Position numbers and translations under genes: made by a program. A DNA stretch of 64,000 nucleotides, taken from the NCBI RefSeq assembly GCF_003265355.1, contig NZ_QFRW01000080.1:48002-112001 (forward strand), in the 5' to 3' direction. The notes under the pieces were generated by a model. That model was not told the origin of the DNA. It made no database searches and saw only the letters and a list, made by a program, of their open reading frames with translations. Source of the DNA: Glycomyces dulcitolivorans (GTDB lineage Bacteria; Actinomycetota; Actinomycetes; Mycobacteriales; Micromonosporaceae). Of the stretch, positions 17,585-26,004 are shown piece after piece. Each line of letters starts with the position of its first letter. The first letter of the stretch is position 1.

Positions 17585-18592
17585 TCATGCCTGTCTCCAC
17601 AGGGTCGACGGGTCGACCCGGTGGGCCAGGTCCTCGCCCCGCGCCCAGCGCTCGGCCTCCTCGACCATGAACAGCCCCATGCGGGACAGCTCGTTGCCGT
17701 GGGAGCCGGCGACGTGCGGGGTGACGAACGCGTTCGGCAGGTCGTAGAGCGGGGACTCGGCCGGGAGCGGCTCGGGGTGGGTCACGTCGATGACCGCCGA
17801 CAGGCGCCCGGCCGCGACCTCGGCGGTGAGCGCGTCGGTGTCGACCAGGCGTCCGCGGGCGGTGTTGACCACGACGGTGCCGTCCTTCATGGCGGCCAGG
17901 CGGTCCGCGCTGATCAGGCCCGCGGTCTCGGCGAGGTCGGGGGCGTGGACGCTGACGATGTCGCAGCGGCCCACGAGCGAGTCGAGGTCGACCAGCTCCG
18001 CCCCGAGCGCGGCGGCCTCGTCCTCGTCCAGGTAGGGGTCGGCCACGAGCACTTCGAAGTCGAAGGGCCGCAGGAGTTCGATGACGCGGCGCCCGATCTT
18101 GGAGGCGCCGACGACGCCGACGGTGCGGCCGAAGTTGCCGACCTCGGGGTGGACGTAGCCGAGCTCGAAGGACCGCTGCGCCCGGAACTCTTCGCGGAGC
18201 CCGAAGATCCCCTTGCCCGCCATGAGGATCGAGGCGAGCGTGTACTCGGCCACGGGCAGCGCGTTCGCGCCCGAGGAGGACGAGACCGCGAGCCCCCGCG
18301 CCCAGCCCTCCTCGCCGATGATCGACTTCACGGTCCCGGCCGCGTGCAGCACCGCCTTGAGCCGCGGCGCCTTCGCGAGCGCCTCCGCGTCGAGCCGCGG
18401 TGTGCCCCAGCTGGAGACGAGCACCTCGGCCTCGGCGAACACCGGCTGGACGGCCGGGTCGGTGAAGTCCTGGGCGATCAGGCCGGGGTCGAGGTCGAGC
18501 GCGTCGCACAGGCGCCGCAGCAGCGGGTCGGGGAAGAGGAGGGGGAGGAACTCGGGGCTCATGGCGAGCAGTGCCCTCGGTCGGTCTGCCAC
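17585..18592 (-). CDS. D-isomer-specific 2-hydroxyacid dehydrogenase
   Basis: A 335-residue NAD(P)-dependent oxidoreductase. The cofactor domain has VGVVGASKIGR (about residues 158-168), a variant of G-x-G-x-x-G, followed by an Asp (VADPYLDE) that usually favours NAD. Catalytic Arg (NTARGRLVD), Glu (DVTHPEP) and His (TPHVAGS) are present in order. It has its own promoter with an operator directly downstream of the -10 box, shared in type with the lyase and transporter. It may act on an acid from glycan breakdown; the substrate is unknown. Confidence 0.85.
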   Translation of the reverse strand: MADRPRALLAMSPEFLPLLFPDPLLRRLCDALDLDPGLIAQDFTDPAVQPVFAEAEVLVSSWGTPRLDAEALAKAPRLKAVLHAAGTVKSIIGEEGWARGLAVSSSSGANALPVAEYTLASILMAGKGIFGLREEFRAQRSFELGYVHPEVGNFGRTVGVVGASKIGRRVIELLRPFDFEVLVADPYLDEDEAAALGAELVDLDSLVGRCDIVSVHAPDLAETAGLISADRLAAMKDGTVVVNTARGRLVDTDALTAEVAAGRLSAVIDVTHPEPLPAESPLYDLPNAFVTPHVAGSHGNELSRMGLFMVEEAERWARGEDLAHRVDPSTLWRQA

Positions 18593-18616
18593 ACGGGGTC
18601 CTTCGATCGGCCGGAT

Positions 18617-18630
18617 AGATATCGGTTTCT
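18617..18630 (+). promoter_or_regulatory. LacI-like operator c, downstream of the dehydrogenase -10 box
   Basis: AGATATCGGTTTCT. It begins directly after the -10 box on the minus strand, at the expected transcription start of the dehydrogenase gene: a classic repression position. Confidence 0.65.
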
Positions 18631-18659
18631 AGATTAGGGACGACTTCACGTCTTGTCGA
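18631..18659 (-). promoter_or_regulatory. Probable promoter of the dehydrogenase gene
   Basis: On the minus strand, TCGACA (18654-18659) and TAATCT (18631-18636) are 17 bases apart, about 38 bases before the start codon at 18592. Confidence 0.55.
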
Positions 18660-18801
18660 GCCTCCCGCATCGACGAATCCGCATGACCCGGCGTAGTCGT
18701 TCCGTAGTTAGAGCACAACTTGGCTGGTGGCAAACCTGTTCGACGAACATAACGATTCGGTAACCGCGTCGTCGGCTCCTCCTGGAAGGTCCGGATCATG
18801 C

Positions 18802-18815
18802 AGAGAACGTTATCT
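18802..18815 (-). promoter_or_regulatory. LacI-like operator d, upstream of the lyase promoter
   Basis: On the minus strand: AGATAACGTTCTCT, the best match to the four-site consensus. It ends 9 bases before the lyase -35 box. Confidence 0.65.
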
Positions 18816-18824
18816 GTCTCGGTC

Positions 18825-18853
18825 TTGATTCGGCCGTGCGCAAGCGCTATCGT
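18825..18853 (+). promoter_or_regulatory. Probable promoter of the lyase gene
   Basis: TTGATT (18825-18830) and TATCGT (18848-18853) with a 17-base spacer, 38 bases before GTG 18892. Confidence 0.6.
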
Positions 18854-18891
18854 CCGCATAGAAAGATGCCGATATCCGGAAGGACTGTGCA

Positions 18892-21800
18892 GTGGAACGA
18901 CGTGCGACGAGGCATGTCCCTCACCGAAAGCGCCTGAGCCTCACGGCCATCGGCGCGGCCCTGGCCACCGGCCTCGGCCTGGTCGCGCTGCCGGCGCAGG
19001 TCCAGGCCGCCGACTACGACGACCTGCTCACCGACCACGTCGTCGCCATCCACGAGACGGTCTCCGACGCCGGGTTCGTCCACCCGGGCGTGGGCCTGAC
19101 CGCCGACGACCTGCGCAACGCCCAGGAGATGGCCCGCGCCGGCCAGGAGCCGTGGGCCTCCTACTTCGAGGCCATGACCGCGACCTCCTTCGCGTCCACG
19201 ACCTACCGCGCCTCGAACTCGAAGTCCGCCGCCGAGCCGGACGTCCCGCTCGACCCCACCTTCACGCAGGTGGGCCTGCGCTACCGCGAGACCAACGACT
19301 CCTTCGGGGCGCTCACGCAGGCCCTCATGTGGACGATCACCGGCGACGAGGTCTACCGGCGCAACGCGATCCAGGCCCTGCGCACCTGGGGCGGCATGGA
19401 CCCCACGAGGTACGCGTACTTCCCCGACGCGCACATCCACACCGGGCACCCGCTCTACCAGTTCCTCATGGCCGCCGAGATCATCCGCGCCACCGAACCG
19501 GTCGAGGACGACACCCCCGGCACCTACGACGGCTACGACGTCGTCTGGTCCGCCGAGGACGACGAGGACCTGCTCACCAACTTCGCGGACCCCGTCGTGG
19601 AGACGTTCCTGTTCTCCAACGAGCGCTGGATGAACCAGCACAACTTCGGCCTGTTCGGGCGCATCGCGACCGCGATCTACGCCGACGACGCCGAGGGCTA
19701 CGCCACGGGCGTCGAGTGGTTCACCGTGAACTCCGGCGACACCGCCTACGACAACGGCGCCCTCGCGCCGCTCCTGCCGTACATCGAGGCCGACGACCCG
19801 GCCAACCCGTACGGCCACGGCTTCGTCCAGATGCAGGAGATGGGCCGAGACCAGGCGCACGGCGAGTGCAACATCGACAACTTCGCCGGCCTCGCCCGCA
19901 TGCTCGAAGTCCAGGGCACCAGGGTCGACCCGACCGCCGGGACCGTCTCCGACGCCTCGGATGCGGTGTCCGCCTACGACTTCCTCGACCAGCGGCTCCT
20001 CGACGGCGCGAACGTCTTCTTCGGCTTCATGCTCGGCGCCTCCACGCCGTGGATCGACACGACCGGCGAGGGCAACACCATCTCCCAGGCCTACCGCGGC
20101 CGGATGTTCAACGCCGTCAACGAGTTGTACTACGAGTACGCGCTCGAACGCGGCGTCGACGTCGCGGCCGAGGCGCCGTACCTCGACGAGCTCTCGGACC
20201 GCATGACCGGCCCGTACTACTGGTACGGCACCGGAGTCGCGAACTTCTGGGCCCCCGGCGACAAGAACCCCGAGTACTGGGTGGCCTTCCCCGAGGAGCT
20301 CGCCGGGACCGAGCCGGCCGCGCTCCCCGAGACGCCGCAGCTGTCCTTCGCCGACGCCGGGCTCACCCTCGACGAGGGCACCGAACTCGTGACCGAGGAC
20401 GGCGCGACCTTCGCGCGCGCCTCGCTCTCCGAAGACGGCACCACCAGCGTCGTCTCGCGCATGATGTACGGCGCGAACGCCCGCATCGGCCTGAAGTTCC
20501 GCAGCGACGGCCCCGCCGACCTCGACGTCCTCTACAAGGAGGAGGCCACCGGCCTCAACCCCGACGAGGCCGCGACGAGAACCCTCGCGTCGCTGGAACT
20601 CCCCGACACCGGCGGCGAATGGCGGTACATCACGTACCCGGCGGGCGGCCAGAACGTCAACTTCTTCCGCCTCACCGGAGACGACGGCACGACGGTCGAC
20701 CTCGACAGCGTGACCCTCTCGGGCGCCACCGACCTCACCGCCCCGGTCTTCGACTCCACTGAGGACGCCTACTACCTGACGGCGCGCGACGAGTCCGTGA
20801 TCGACCTGTCCGCCACCGATACCGAAGGGACCGTGACGTACTCGGCCGACGGACTGCCGCGCGGCGCCGAGTTCGACACCGCCACCGGCATCCTCACCTG
20901 GGAGCCCGCCAAGCGCGACAACCGCCGCTACGACGTCCAGATCACCGCCGACGACGGCGAGTCCGTCACCGCGCGCACGATCGAACTCGTGGTGTCCCCC
21001 AACCGGAAGGGCACCGTGGCGGCCGCCGTCAAGGACGGCGTCGACCGCCGCGCGGTCTACACGACGGTGACGCACGAGCCGTTCGAAGCGGCCCACGACG
21101 CGGCGAAGGACGCCGCCCGCGACGGCACCCAGGCCGAGTTCGAGGCCGCCCTCGCGACCCTCCGGGACGCGATCGACGCCCTCGAACTGCTCAACCCCGA
21201 GCTCGCCGACGACACCTTCGACTACTCGAAGGCCGTGACCCCCAACGGGATCAGCGCGGGCGCGGTGACCGCACTCGCCGACGGCGACAACACCACCTCC
21301 ACCGGCGACCTGCGGACGGGCTCGTTCACGCTCGACTTCGGGACGCAGTACCGGATCTCGGCCGAGGCGTTCGCGTTCCAGGCCCGCTCGCTGTTCCCCA
21401 ACCGCTCGCAGGGCACCAACGTGTACGGCTCGAACGACGGCGTCTCGTGGGACCTCCTCACCGAGCACGCGACGACCGAGATGAGCCGCACCGAGACGAT
21501 CGACGTCGTCGCCGAGCACGCCGGCGAGGCGTACCGGTACCTGAAGCTCCAGCTCGACGCGCCCGGAATCCCGACCGACCCCGCCTACCCGGGCATCTGG
21601 TCGATCGGCGAGTTCCGCATCGACGGCGAGCGCAGCGAGGTCGCCGGCACCGTCACGACCGCCTCGGTGACCTCGCCGGACGCCTTGGCGGGCAGGGTGA
21701 CCGCGGGCGACACCGTGAACGTCGCGTTCGCCAGCCCGACCGCGATCACCGACGTCGCCGTCTCCATCGGCGGCCAGGCCCTCGACGCCGCCTCCGAGGA

Positions 21801-23160
21801 CGGCCTGAACTGGACCGCCACCGGCGTCCTCGCCGACCTCGACGGCGGCGGCCGCCTCGACCTCGCCATCGACCACACCACAGTGGACGGCGACGAGGCT
21901 TCCACGGTGCACGGCTCCACCGACGGCACCGCGCTCTACGGCTCCGACGAGGGGAACCTCGTGGACCTCGCCGCCGCCCAGGTCGTCAACGCCTCGGGCG
22001 CACCCGACGCGACGAAGGCCGCCCAGTCGGCGCTCATGCTCGACGGCAACGCCGCGACGTTCAGCGACGTGGCCGCCGTCGACGGCAAGTTCCACGTGGT
22101 CTGGGACTTCGGCGACGGCGCGAAGCTCGAACTCGACCGGGCCGACTTCCTCGCCCGCCAGGACAACAACGGCATGATCCGCATGGCCGGCCTCGTCCTC
22201 GAAGGCTCGAACGACCTCCAGGCCTGGACGACCCTGACCGACCCGACCGTGAAGACCCTGTCCTGGCAGAACCTCGACGCCGATGCGGCGGACGGCTACC
22301 GCTACCTGCGGGTGTCGAACGGCGCGCTCATCGACATCGCCGAGCTGCGGATCTTCGGCTCGCTCGAACTCGACCTGGACACGATCCTCGCGCGCGCCGA
22401 GGCGATCGACCCGGACGCGCACTCGCGCGCCTCGGTCATCCTCTTCGAGCGCGAGATCGACGCCGTCAAGGCGCTCGCCGAGCAGGAGGGCGCCGACGAG
22501 ACCGCGCTCGCGCGGCGGCTCCTGGACGCGTGGGCGCTGCTCGAAGCCCCGGCGACCTCCCAGGCCGCCGCGGTCGAGCAGGCCTGGGTGACCGCGAGCT
22601 CGGCGTCCTGGGACAACACGAAGGACGCCGCCGCCAACGGCTGGTCGATGTTCGACGGCGACACCGCCACGTTCACCGACACCAAGACCGCGAGCGGCTG
22701 GGTCCAGGTCCTGCCCGAGGACGCGGCCTTCACCGTCGAGACCGTCCGCTTCCACCCGCGCTCGACCCACGTCTCCCGCGCGGTCGGCGTCCAGTTCCAG
22801 GGCTCCAACGACGGCGGCGCGACCTGGACGACCTTCGCCACGGTCACCACCGCGGCCGGGGGCTGGAACGAGATCGACCTCGCGGCGGCCGTCGAGTACG
22901 GGGCGCTGCGCGTGAACGCGCCCAGCGGCAACACCAACCTCGCCGAAGTCCAGTTCGTGGTCGCCGTCCCCGACCGCACCGGCCTGGACCTCCTCCTCGA
23001 AGAGACCGCCGCCCTGACCGAAGCCGACTGGACCGCCGAGACCTGGGCCGCGCTCACCGCCGCCCGCGAGGGCGCCCAGTCGGTGCTCGCCACGCAAGCG
23101 GAAGTGGACACCGCGGCCGACACCCTCGCCGACGCTGTGAACGGCCTCGAACAGGCATAA
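18892..23160 (+). CDS. Secreted modular polysaccharide lyase (alginate-lyase-like) with discoidin and FIVAR modules
   Basis: A 1,422-residue protein from GTG 18892 (AAGGAC upstream). After the signal peptide (about residues 15-40) comes an alpha/alpha-toroid catalytic region of the alginate-lyase superfamily type (about 60-420), with WMNQHNFGLFGR and HGECNIDNFAGLAR supplying candidate catalytic Asn/His. Then follow a beta-sandwich (about 480-612), a cadherin/Ig-like module (613-704), FIVAR (707-771), discoidin (777-917), Ig-like (920-1018), discoidin (1022-1157), a helical FIVAR-like linker, discoidin (1225-1357) and a final FIVAR. Module borders are by eye. It likely binds and cleaves an acidic glycan outside the cell. 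Shared operators tie it to the uptake operon. Exact substrate unknown. Confidence 0.75.
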   Translation: MERRATRHVPHRKRLSLTAIGAALATGLGLVALPAQVQAADYDDLLTDHVVAIHETVSDAGFVHPGVGLTADDLRNAQEMARAGQEPWASYFEAMTATSFASTTYRASNSKSAAEPDVPLDPTFTQVGLRYRETNDSFGALTQALMWTITGDEVYRRNAIQALRTWGGMDPTRYAYFPDAHIHTGHPLYQFLMAAEIIRATEPVEDDTPGTYDGYDVVWSAEDDEDLLTNFADPVVETFLFSNERWMNQHNFGLFGRIATAIYADDAEGYATGVEWFTVNSGDTAYDNGALAPLLPYIEADDPANPYGHGFVQMQEMGRDQAHGECNIDNFAGLARMLEVQGTRVDPTAGTVSDASDAVSAYDFLDQRLLDGANVFFGFMLGASTPWIDTTGEGNTISQAYRGRMFNAVNELYYEYALERGVDVAAEAPYLDELSDRMTGPYYWYGTGVANFWAPGDKNPEYWVAFPEELAGTEPAALPETPQLSFADAGLTLDEGTELVTEDGATFARASLSEDGTTSVVSRMMYGANARIGLKFRSDGPADLDVLYKEEATGLNPDEAATRTLASLELPDTGGEWRYITYPAGGQNVNFFRLTGDDGTTVDLDSVTLSGATDLTAPVFDSTEDAYYLTARDESVIDLSATDTEGTVTYSADGLPRGAEFDTATGILTWEPAKRDNRRYDVQITADDGESVTARTIELVVSPNRKGTVAAAVKDGVDRRAVYTTVTHEPFEAAHDAAKDAARDGTQAEFEAALATLRDAIDALELLNPELADDTFDYSKAVTPNGISAGAVTALADGDNTTSTGDLRTGSFTLDFGTQYRISAEAFAFQARSLFPNRSQGTNVYGSNDGVSWDLLTEHATTEMSRTETIDVVAEHAGEAYRYLKLQLDAPGIPTDPAYPGIWSIGEFRIDGERSEVAGTVTTASVTSPDALAGRVTAGDTVNVAFASPTAITDVAVSIGGQALDAASEDGLNWTATGVLADLDGGGRLDLAIDHTTVDGDEASTVHGSTDGTALYGSDEGNLVDLAAAQVVNASGAPDATKAAQSALMLDGNAATFSDVAAVDGKFHVVWDFGDGAKLELDRADFLARQDNNGMIRMAGLVLEGSNDLQAWTTLTDPTVKTLSWQNLDADAADGYRYLRVSNGALIDIAELRIFGSLELDLDTILARAEAIDPDAHSRASVILFEREIDAVKALAEQEGADETALARRLLDAWALLEAPATSQAAAVEQAWVTASSASWDNTKDAAANGWSMFDGDTATFTDTKTASGWVQVLPEDAAFTVETVRFHPRSTHVSRAVGVQFQGSNDGGATWTTFATVTTAAGGWNEIDLAAAVEYGALRVNAPSGNTNLAEVQFVVAVPDRTGLDLLLEETAALTEADWTAETWAALTAAREGAQSVLATQAEVDTAADTLADAVNGLEQA

Positions 23161-23174
23161 CCGGTCGTCGAACA

Positions 23175-23211
23175 CAGGGGCCCCGGCCAGGGATTTCCGG
23201 CCGGGGCCCTG
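23175..23211 (+). terminator. Rho-independent-like terminator after the lyase gene
   Basis: CAGGGGCCCCGGCC pairs with the near-complement GGCCGGGGCCCTG across a 10-base loop, followed by CACTTTT. It is 15 bases after the lyase stop. Confidence 0.8.
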
Positions 23212-23272
23212 CACTTTTCGGTCATCAGCGCCATGTCAGCGCGCTGTCAGCCACAGTGGGGATAGTTGCGGC

Positions 23273-23359
23273 ATGAACGAGGGCCGCGGCTCCGGCGAAC
23301 CAGGACGCCGGCCGCGCTCTCCCACCGCCACCACAATCCGCGCAAGGAGCCGAAGATGA
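23273..23359 (+). CDS. Possible 28-residue leader peptide gene
   Basis: ATG 23273 opens a frame rich in Arg, Gly and Ser (MNEGRGSGEPGRRPRS...). Its TGA overlaps the ATG of the next gene (ATGA at 23356-23359). A GATAGT -10-like box ends 6 bases before this ATG, so the transcript may be leaderless and begin with this frame. It could couple translation to the following gene. It may also be chance: no homologue is known to me. Confidence 0.3.
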   Translation: MNEGRGSGEPGRRPRSPTATTIRARSRR

Positions 23360-23763
23360 CCGTCGAACTCACCGCCCAGGACAAGTCCACCATCCGCACC
23401 GCCGCCTTCGGCGCCGTCACCCTCATGTCCTACGCGGGCATCGCGGGCTCGGCCCACAAGGTCGCCACCGGCGGCAGCCTCGCCCTCGCGGCCGCCACCG
23501 GCGCGGTCGGCCACGTCCTCGCCGAGAAGAAGCGCGACTTCAAGCTCCAGGCGAAGTCCTCCGCCGCCCTCGCCGACCAGGTCCTCCCCGCCCTCACCGA
23601 ATCGGTGAAGCTCCTCCAGGAGCAGGACCCCTCCGAGGCCGACAACTTCCGCCGCACGATCACCGTCGCCATCGACGCCGCCAACCGCGCCCACAAGGGC
23701 GAACCCAGCCCCACCATGGCCGAGATGACCCGCAAGATCACCGAGGCCCTGGACGCCGCCTGA
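23356..23763 (+). CDS. Small conserved-looking hypothetical protein with hydrophobic helix pair
   Basis: A 135-residue protein from ATG 23356 (AAGGAG nine bases upstream). After an N-terminal helix it has two Ala/Gly-rich hydrophobic stretches (about residues 17-34 and 39-55) and a soluble helical C-terminus with acidic and Lys residues. No known domain recognised. The gene stands alone between two terminators, with a possible leader peptide overlapping its start. Confidence 0.6.
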   Translation: MTVELTAQDKSTIRTAAFGAVTLMSYAGIAGSAHKVATGGSLALAAATGAVGHVLAEKKRDFKLQAKSSAALADQVLPALTESVKLLQEQDPSEADNFRRTITVAIDAANRAHKGEPSPTMAEMTRKITEALDAA

Positions 23764-23776
23764 CCGACCCGCCGCC

Positions 23777-23809
23777 GAAGGCCCCGAACGCGTTCGCGCC
23801 GGGGCCTTC
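23777..23809 (+). terminator. Terminator hairpin
   Basis: GAAGGCCCCG and CGGGGCCTTC form a perfect 10-base stem with a 13-base loop, 13 bases after the stop at 23763. The loop AACGCGTTCGCGC resembles the loops of the hairpins at 11664 and 13869. Confidence 0.7.
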
Positions 23810-23826
23810 CGGCCTAGCTTGGGCCG

Positions 23827-23964
23827 ATGACCGGCACGCGACTCTCACTGACCTCGATCACCGTCACCGCGCCCGACCTGCGGGCGCTCGCCGACTTCCA
23901 GCCCCAGGAAGACGTGCGGGTCCTCTTCGACCCGGCCGGCCACCCGCTCTGCCTCTTTCTTTGA
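23827..23964 (+). pseudogene. Internally deleted VOC/glyoxalase-family gene
   Basis: A 45-codon frame. Residues 5-24 (RLSLTSITVTAPDLRALADF) look like the first strand and helix of a VOC-superfamily protein. Residues 25-44 (QPQEDVRVLFDPAGHPLCLF) look like the last strand of the same family, whose usual length is about 115-130 residues. The middle 70-80 residues are gone and the frame is kept. The join lies at Ala-Asp-Phe, a triplet common in both parent stretches, so deletion between short repeats is plausible. A 45-residue product could not form the metal site. Confidence 0.65.
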
Positions 23965-24042
23965 GCCGCCGCGAACTCGGGAGACCGCGGGGAGGGGCCC
24001 GCTGTGCGAACATGGTCTCGACGCCGATCCCCGGGAGCCGTG

Positions 24043-26004
24043 ATGACCGCTGAGCCGAACGAGTTCTCGAACCGGTTCGACCACTCCGTGATCCAGCAGC
24101 TCATCCAGGCCGGCGTGATCAACATGGCCGCGCCCGTGCCCGAGCGGCCCCAGGAGCGGCCGCCGCGGCCGCTGCACTGGGTCGACCGGGTGGACGACCT
24201 GGACCGCATCGGCACCCACCTCACCTCGGGTGACCGTGCCGCGGTCGTGGTGACCGGACCGGCCGGGATCGGGAAGTCCTCGCTCGCGGCGATGCTCGCC
24301 GAGCACCTGGAAAGCCGCTTTCCTGACGGCCAGCTCTACATCGACCTGGGCGGCGACGACCCCAAGAGCGCCATGCGCTCCGTGCTGTCCCGCCTCGGCG
24401 TGCCGAAGGACTTCATCCAGGACTCGTTCGCCGGCATGGTCAGCCAGTACCGGACCGCCACAAAGGACAAAGTGATCCTCGTCGTGGTCGACGAGGCGCC
24501 CGACCGCGAGACCGGCCTCCAGTTCGCCCCGGCCTCGGCCGGCGCCGGATTCCTGCTCATCGGCTACACGTGGCCCGCGGACATCGACGTCGTCCACCAC
24601 GAGATGGACGCCCTCCCCTCCCAGCACAGCATCGACCTGCTCATCAAGATCTGCCCCGAACTCAGCCGGGCCGAGGCCGCCCGCTACATCGCCCGATTCG
24701 CCTGGAGCCCTGGCAAAGTCAGGGCCCTCGCCGGGTTCGTTCGGACGCGCGAACGCGCCGAGGAGGCGCAGCCAACCGAGCTGCGCGCCATCGCCGACTA
24801 CTCCGCGGCGGAACTCCTCACCGCGACCGGCCAGATGCTCAGCCCCTCCGCCGCGTGGCTGTACGGACTCCTCCTCCGCATCCCCGGCGACGGCGTCGAC
24901 GCCGGTGCGATCAGTGTTCTCGGCACTGAAGGGGTGTTCGCCGAACTGGTCGACGCCCAGCTCGCGACCCAGACGCAGCCAGGTCGCTGGCGCATCGAGG
25001 GACGACCGGTCGCCGACGGCCTCCCCATCGAATACCGGCACGTGATGCCCGCGCTCGTCGCCTGGTTCCGCACCCGGGCCCAGCACGCCGATGCCGAGGT
25101 GATGGGCGGGCGCATGCGCCTGGTCGACCTCGACCCCTCGTTCGCCTCCCAGCTGACCGCATCGGCGGCCGACCCGTTCGCCAAGCATGAAGGCCTGCCC
25201 TGGCTCAACGCCAACCGGCGGACCCTCACCGGCCTGGTCCGGATCGCGGCCCTCGCCGGTTGGAGCAGAGAAGCCTGCGCGATCGCCGAAGCGCTCTGGG
25301 CGCTGTTCACCAACGTGCCCCTACCCGAGGAGGCCGTCGCCTGCTACCGCACCGCGGTCGATGCGGCAGACGGTCCGATCGCCAAGGCCCGCATGCTCAT
25401 CTGCCTCGGCCGCAGGCTCGTCGACCTCCACTCGTACGACGAGTCCGAGGCCGCGCTGAGGGCCGCGGTCGCACTGGCCGAGACCGTCGGCGGCGAGTCC
25501 GGGCCGACCCTGGCCTGCTCCGCCTTCGAACAGCTCGGCTGGCTCTACTACGTGCAAGAGCGTTGGGCGGAAGCCGAAACCGTGTACCGGCAGGCGCTCG
25601 CCATCGCCGAAGAGCTCAACCGAGCCCGCTCGCAAGCGCTGCTGCACAAGCTCATCGGCTTCGTCTACCGCGACCAGGGCCGCGGTGCCGAAGCGCGGAC
25701 CGAGTTCGCGCTGGCGCTTCCCGAGTTCGAGGGCCGCAAGGACGAGCGGAACACGGCCGTGGTCGGATTCGAGCTCGCCGCGCTCGCGATCGCCGAAGGC
25801 GAGCAGACCGAAGTCGAGAAGGCCGACAACGCGATCGGCGTGATGCGCAGGCGCGGACTGGAGCGCGATGCCGCCAACGCCCTGGAGCGGCTAGGCGGTC
25901 TCCTCGACGGCGACGATCGTCGGCTGCGGCTCGAAATCGCGCTGGAGATCTTCGATCGCTTCAGCGAGCTTGACGCCGAACGGGTCCGAGGACTGCTGGG
26001 CTAG
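24043..26004 (+). CDS. STAND-type ATPase with C-terminal TPR repeats
   Basis: A 653-residue protein from ATG 24043. A short N-terminus (NEFSNRFDHSVIQQLIQAGVIN) resembles the linker ahead of the NB-ARC domain in many actinobacterial regulators. Walker A GPAGIGKSS is at residues 72-80, Walker B ILVVVDEAP near 145-153, and a winged-helix-like region lies about 250-330. TPR-like helix pairs run about 420-640 (LGWLYYVQERWAEAETVYRQALAIAEE). STAND proteins are signal-activated oligomerising switches in regulation or defence. No effector domain is fused. Its last 114 bases overlap the end of the opposite-strand gene. Confidence 0.75.
   Translation: MTAEPNEFSNRFDHSVIQQLIQAGVINMAAPVPERPQERPPRPLHWVDRVDDLDRIGTHLTSGDRAAVVVTGPAGIGKSSLAAMLAEHLESRFPDGQLYIDLGGDDPKSAMRSVLSRLGVPKDFIQDSFAGMVSQYRTATKDKVILVVVDEAPDRETGLQFAPASAGAGFLLIGYTWPADIDVVHHEMDALPSQHSIDLLIKICPELSRAEAARYIARFAWSPGKVRALAGFVRTRERAEEAQPTELRAIADYSAAELLTATGQMLSPSAAWLYGLLLRIPGDGVDAGAISVLGTEGVFAELVDAQLATQTQPGRWRIEGRPVADGLPIEYRHVMPALVAWFRTRAQHADAEVMGGRMRLVDLDPSFASQLTASAADPFAKHEGLPWLNANRRTLTGLVRIAALAGWSREACAIAEALWALFTNVPLPEEAVACYRTAVDAADGPIAKARMLICLGRRLVDLHSYDESEAALRAAVALAETVGGESGPTLACSAFEQLGWLYYVQERWAEAETVYRQALAIAEELNRARSQALLHKLIGFVYRDQGRGAEARTEFALALPEFEGRKDERNTAVVGFELAALAIAEGEQTEVEKADNAIGVMRRRGLERDAANALERLGGLLDGDDRRLRLEIALEIFDRFSELDAERVRGLLG

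Noticed and set aside
18847..23214. A 1,455-residue open frame on the minus strand covering the whole lyase gene
   Set aside because: It is the usual antisense shadow of a GC-rich gene. Its product is Val/Gly/Arg-rich low-complexity sequence with no motifs, while the plus strand has signal peptide, domains and a promoter.
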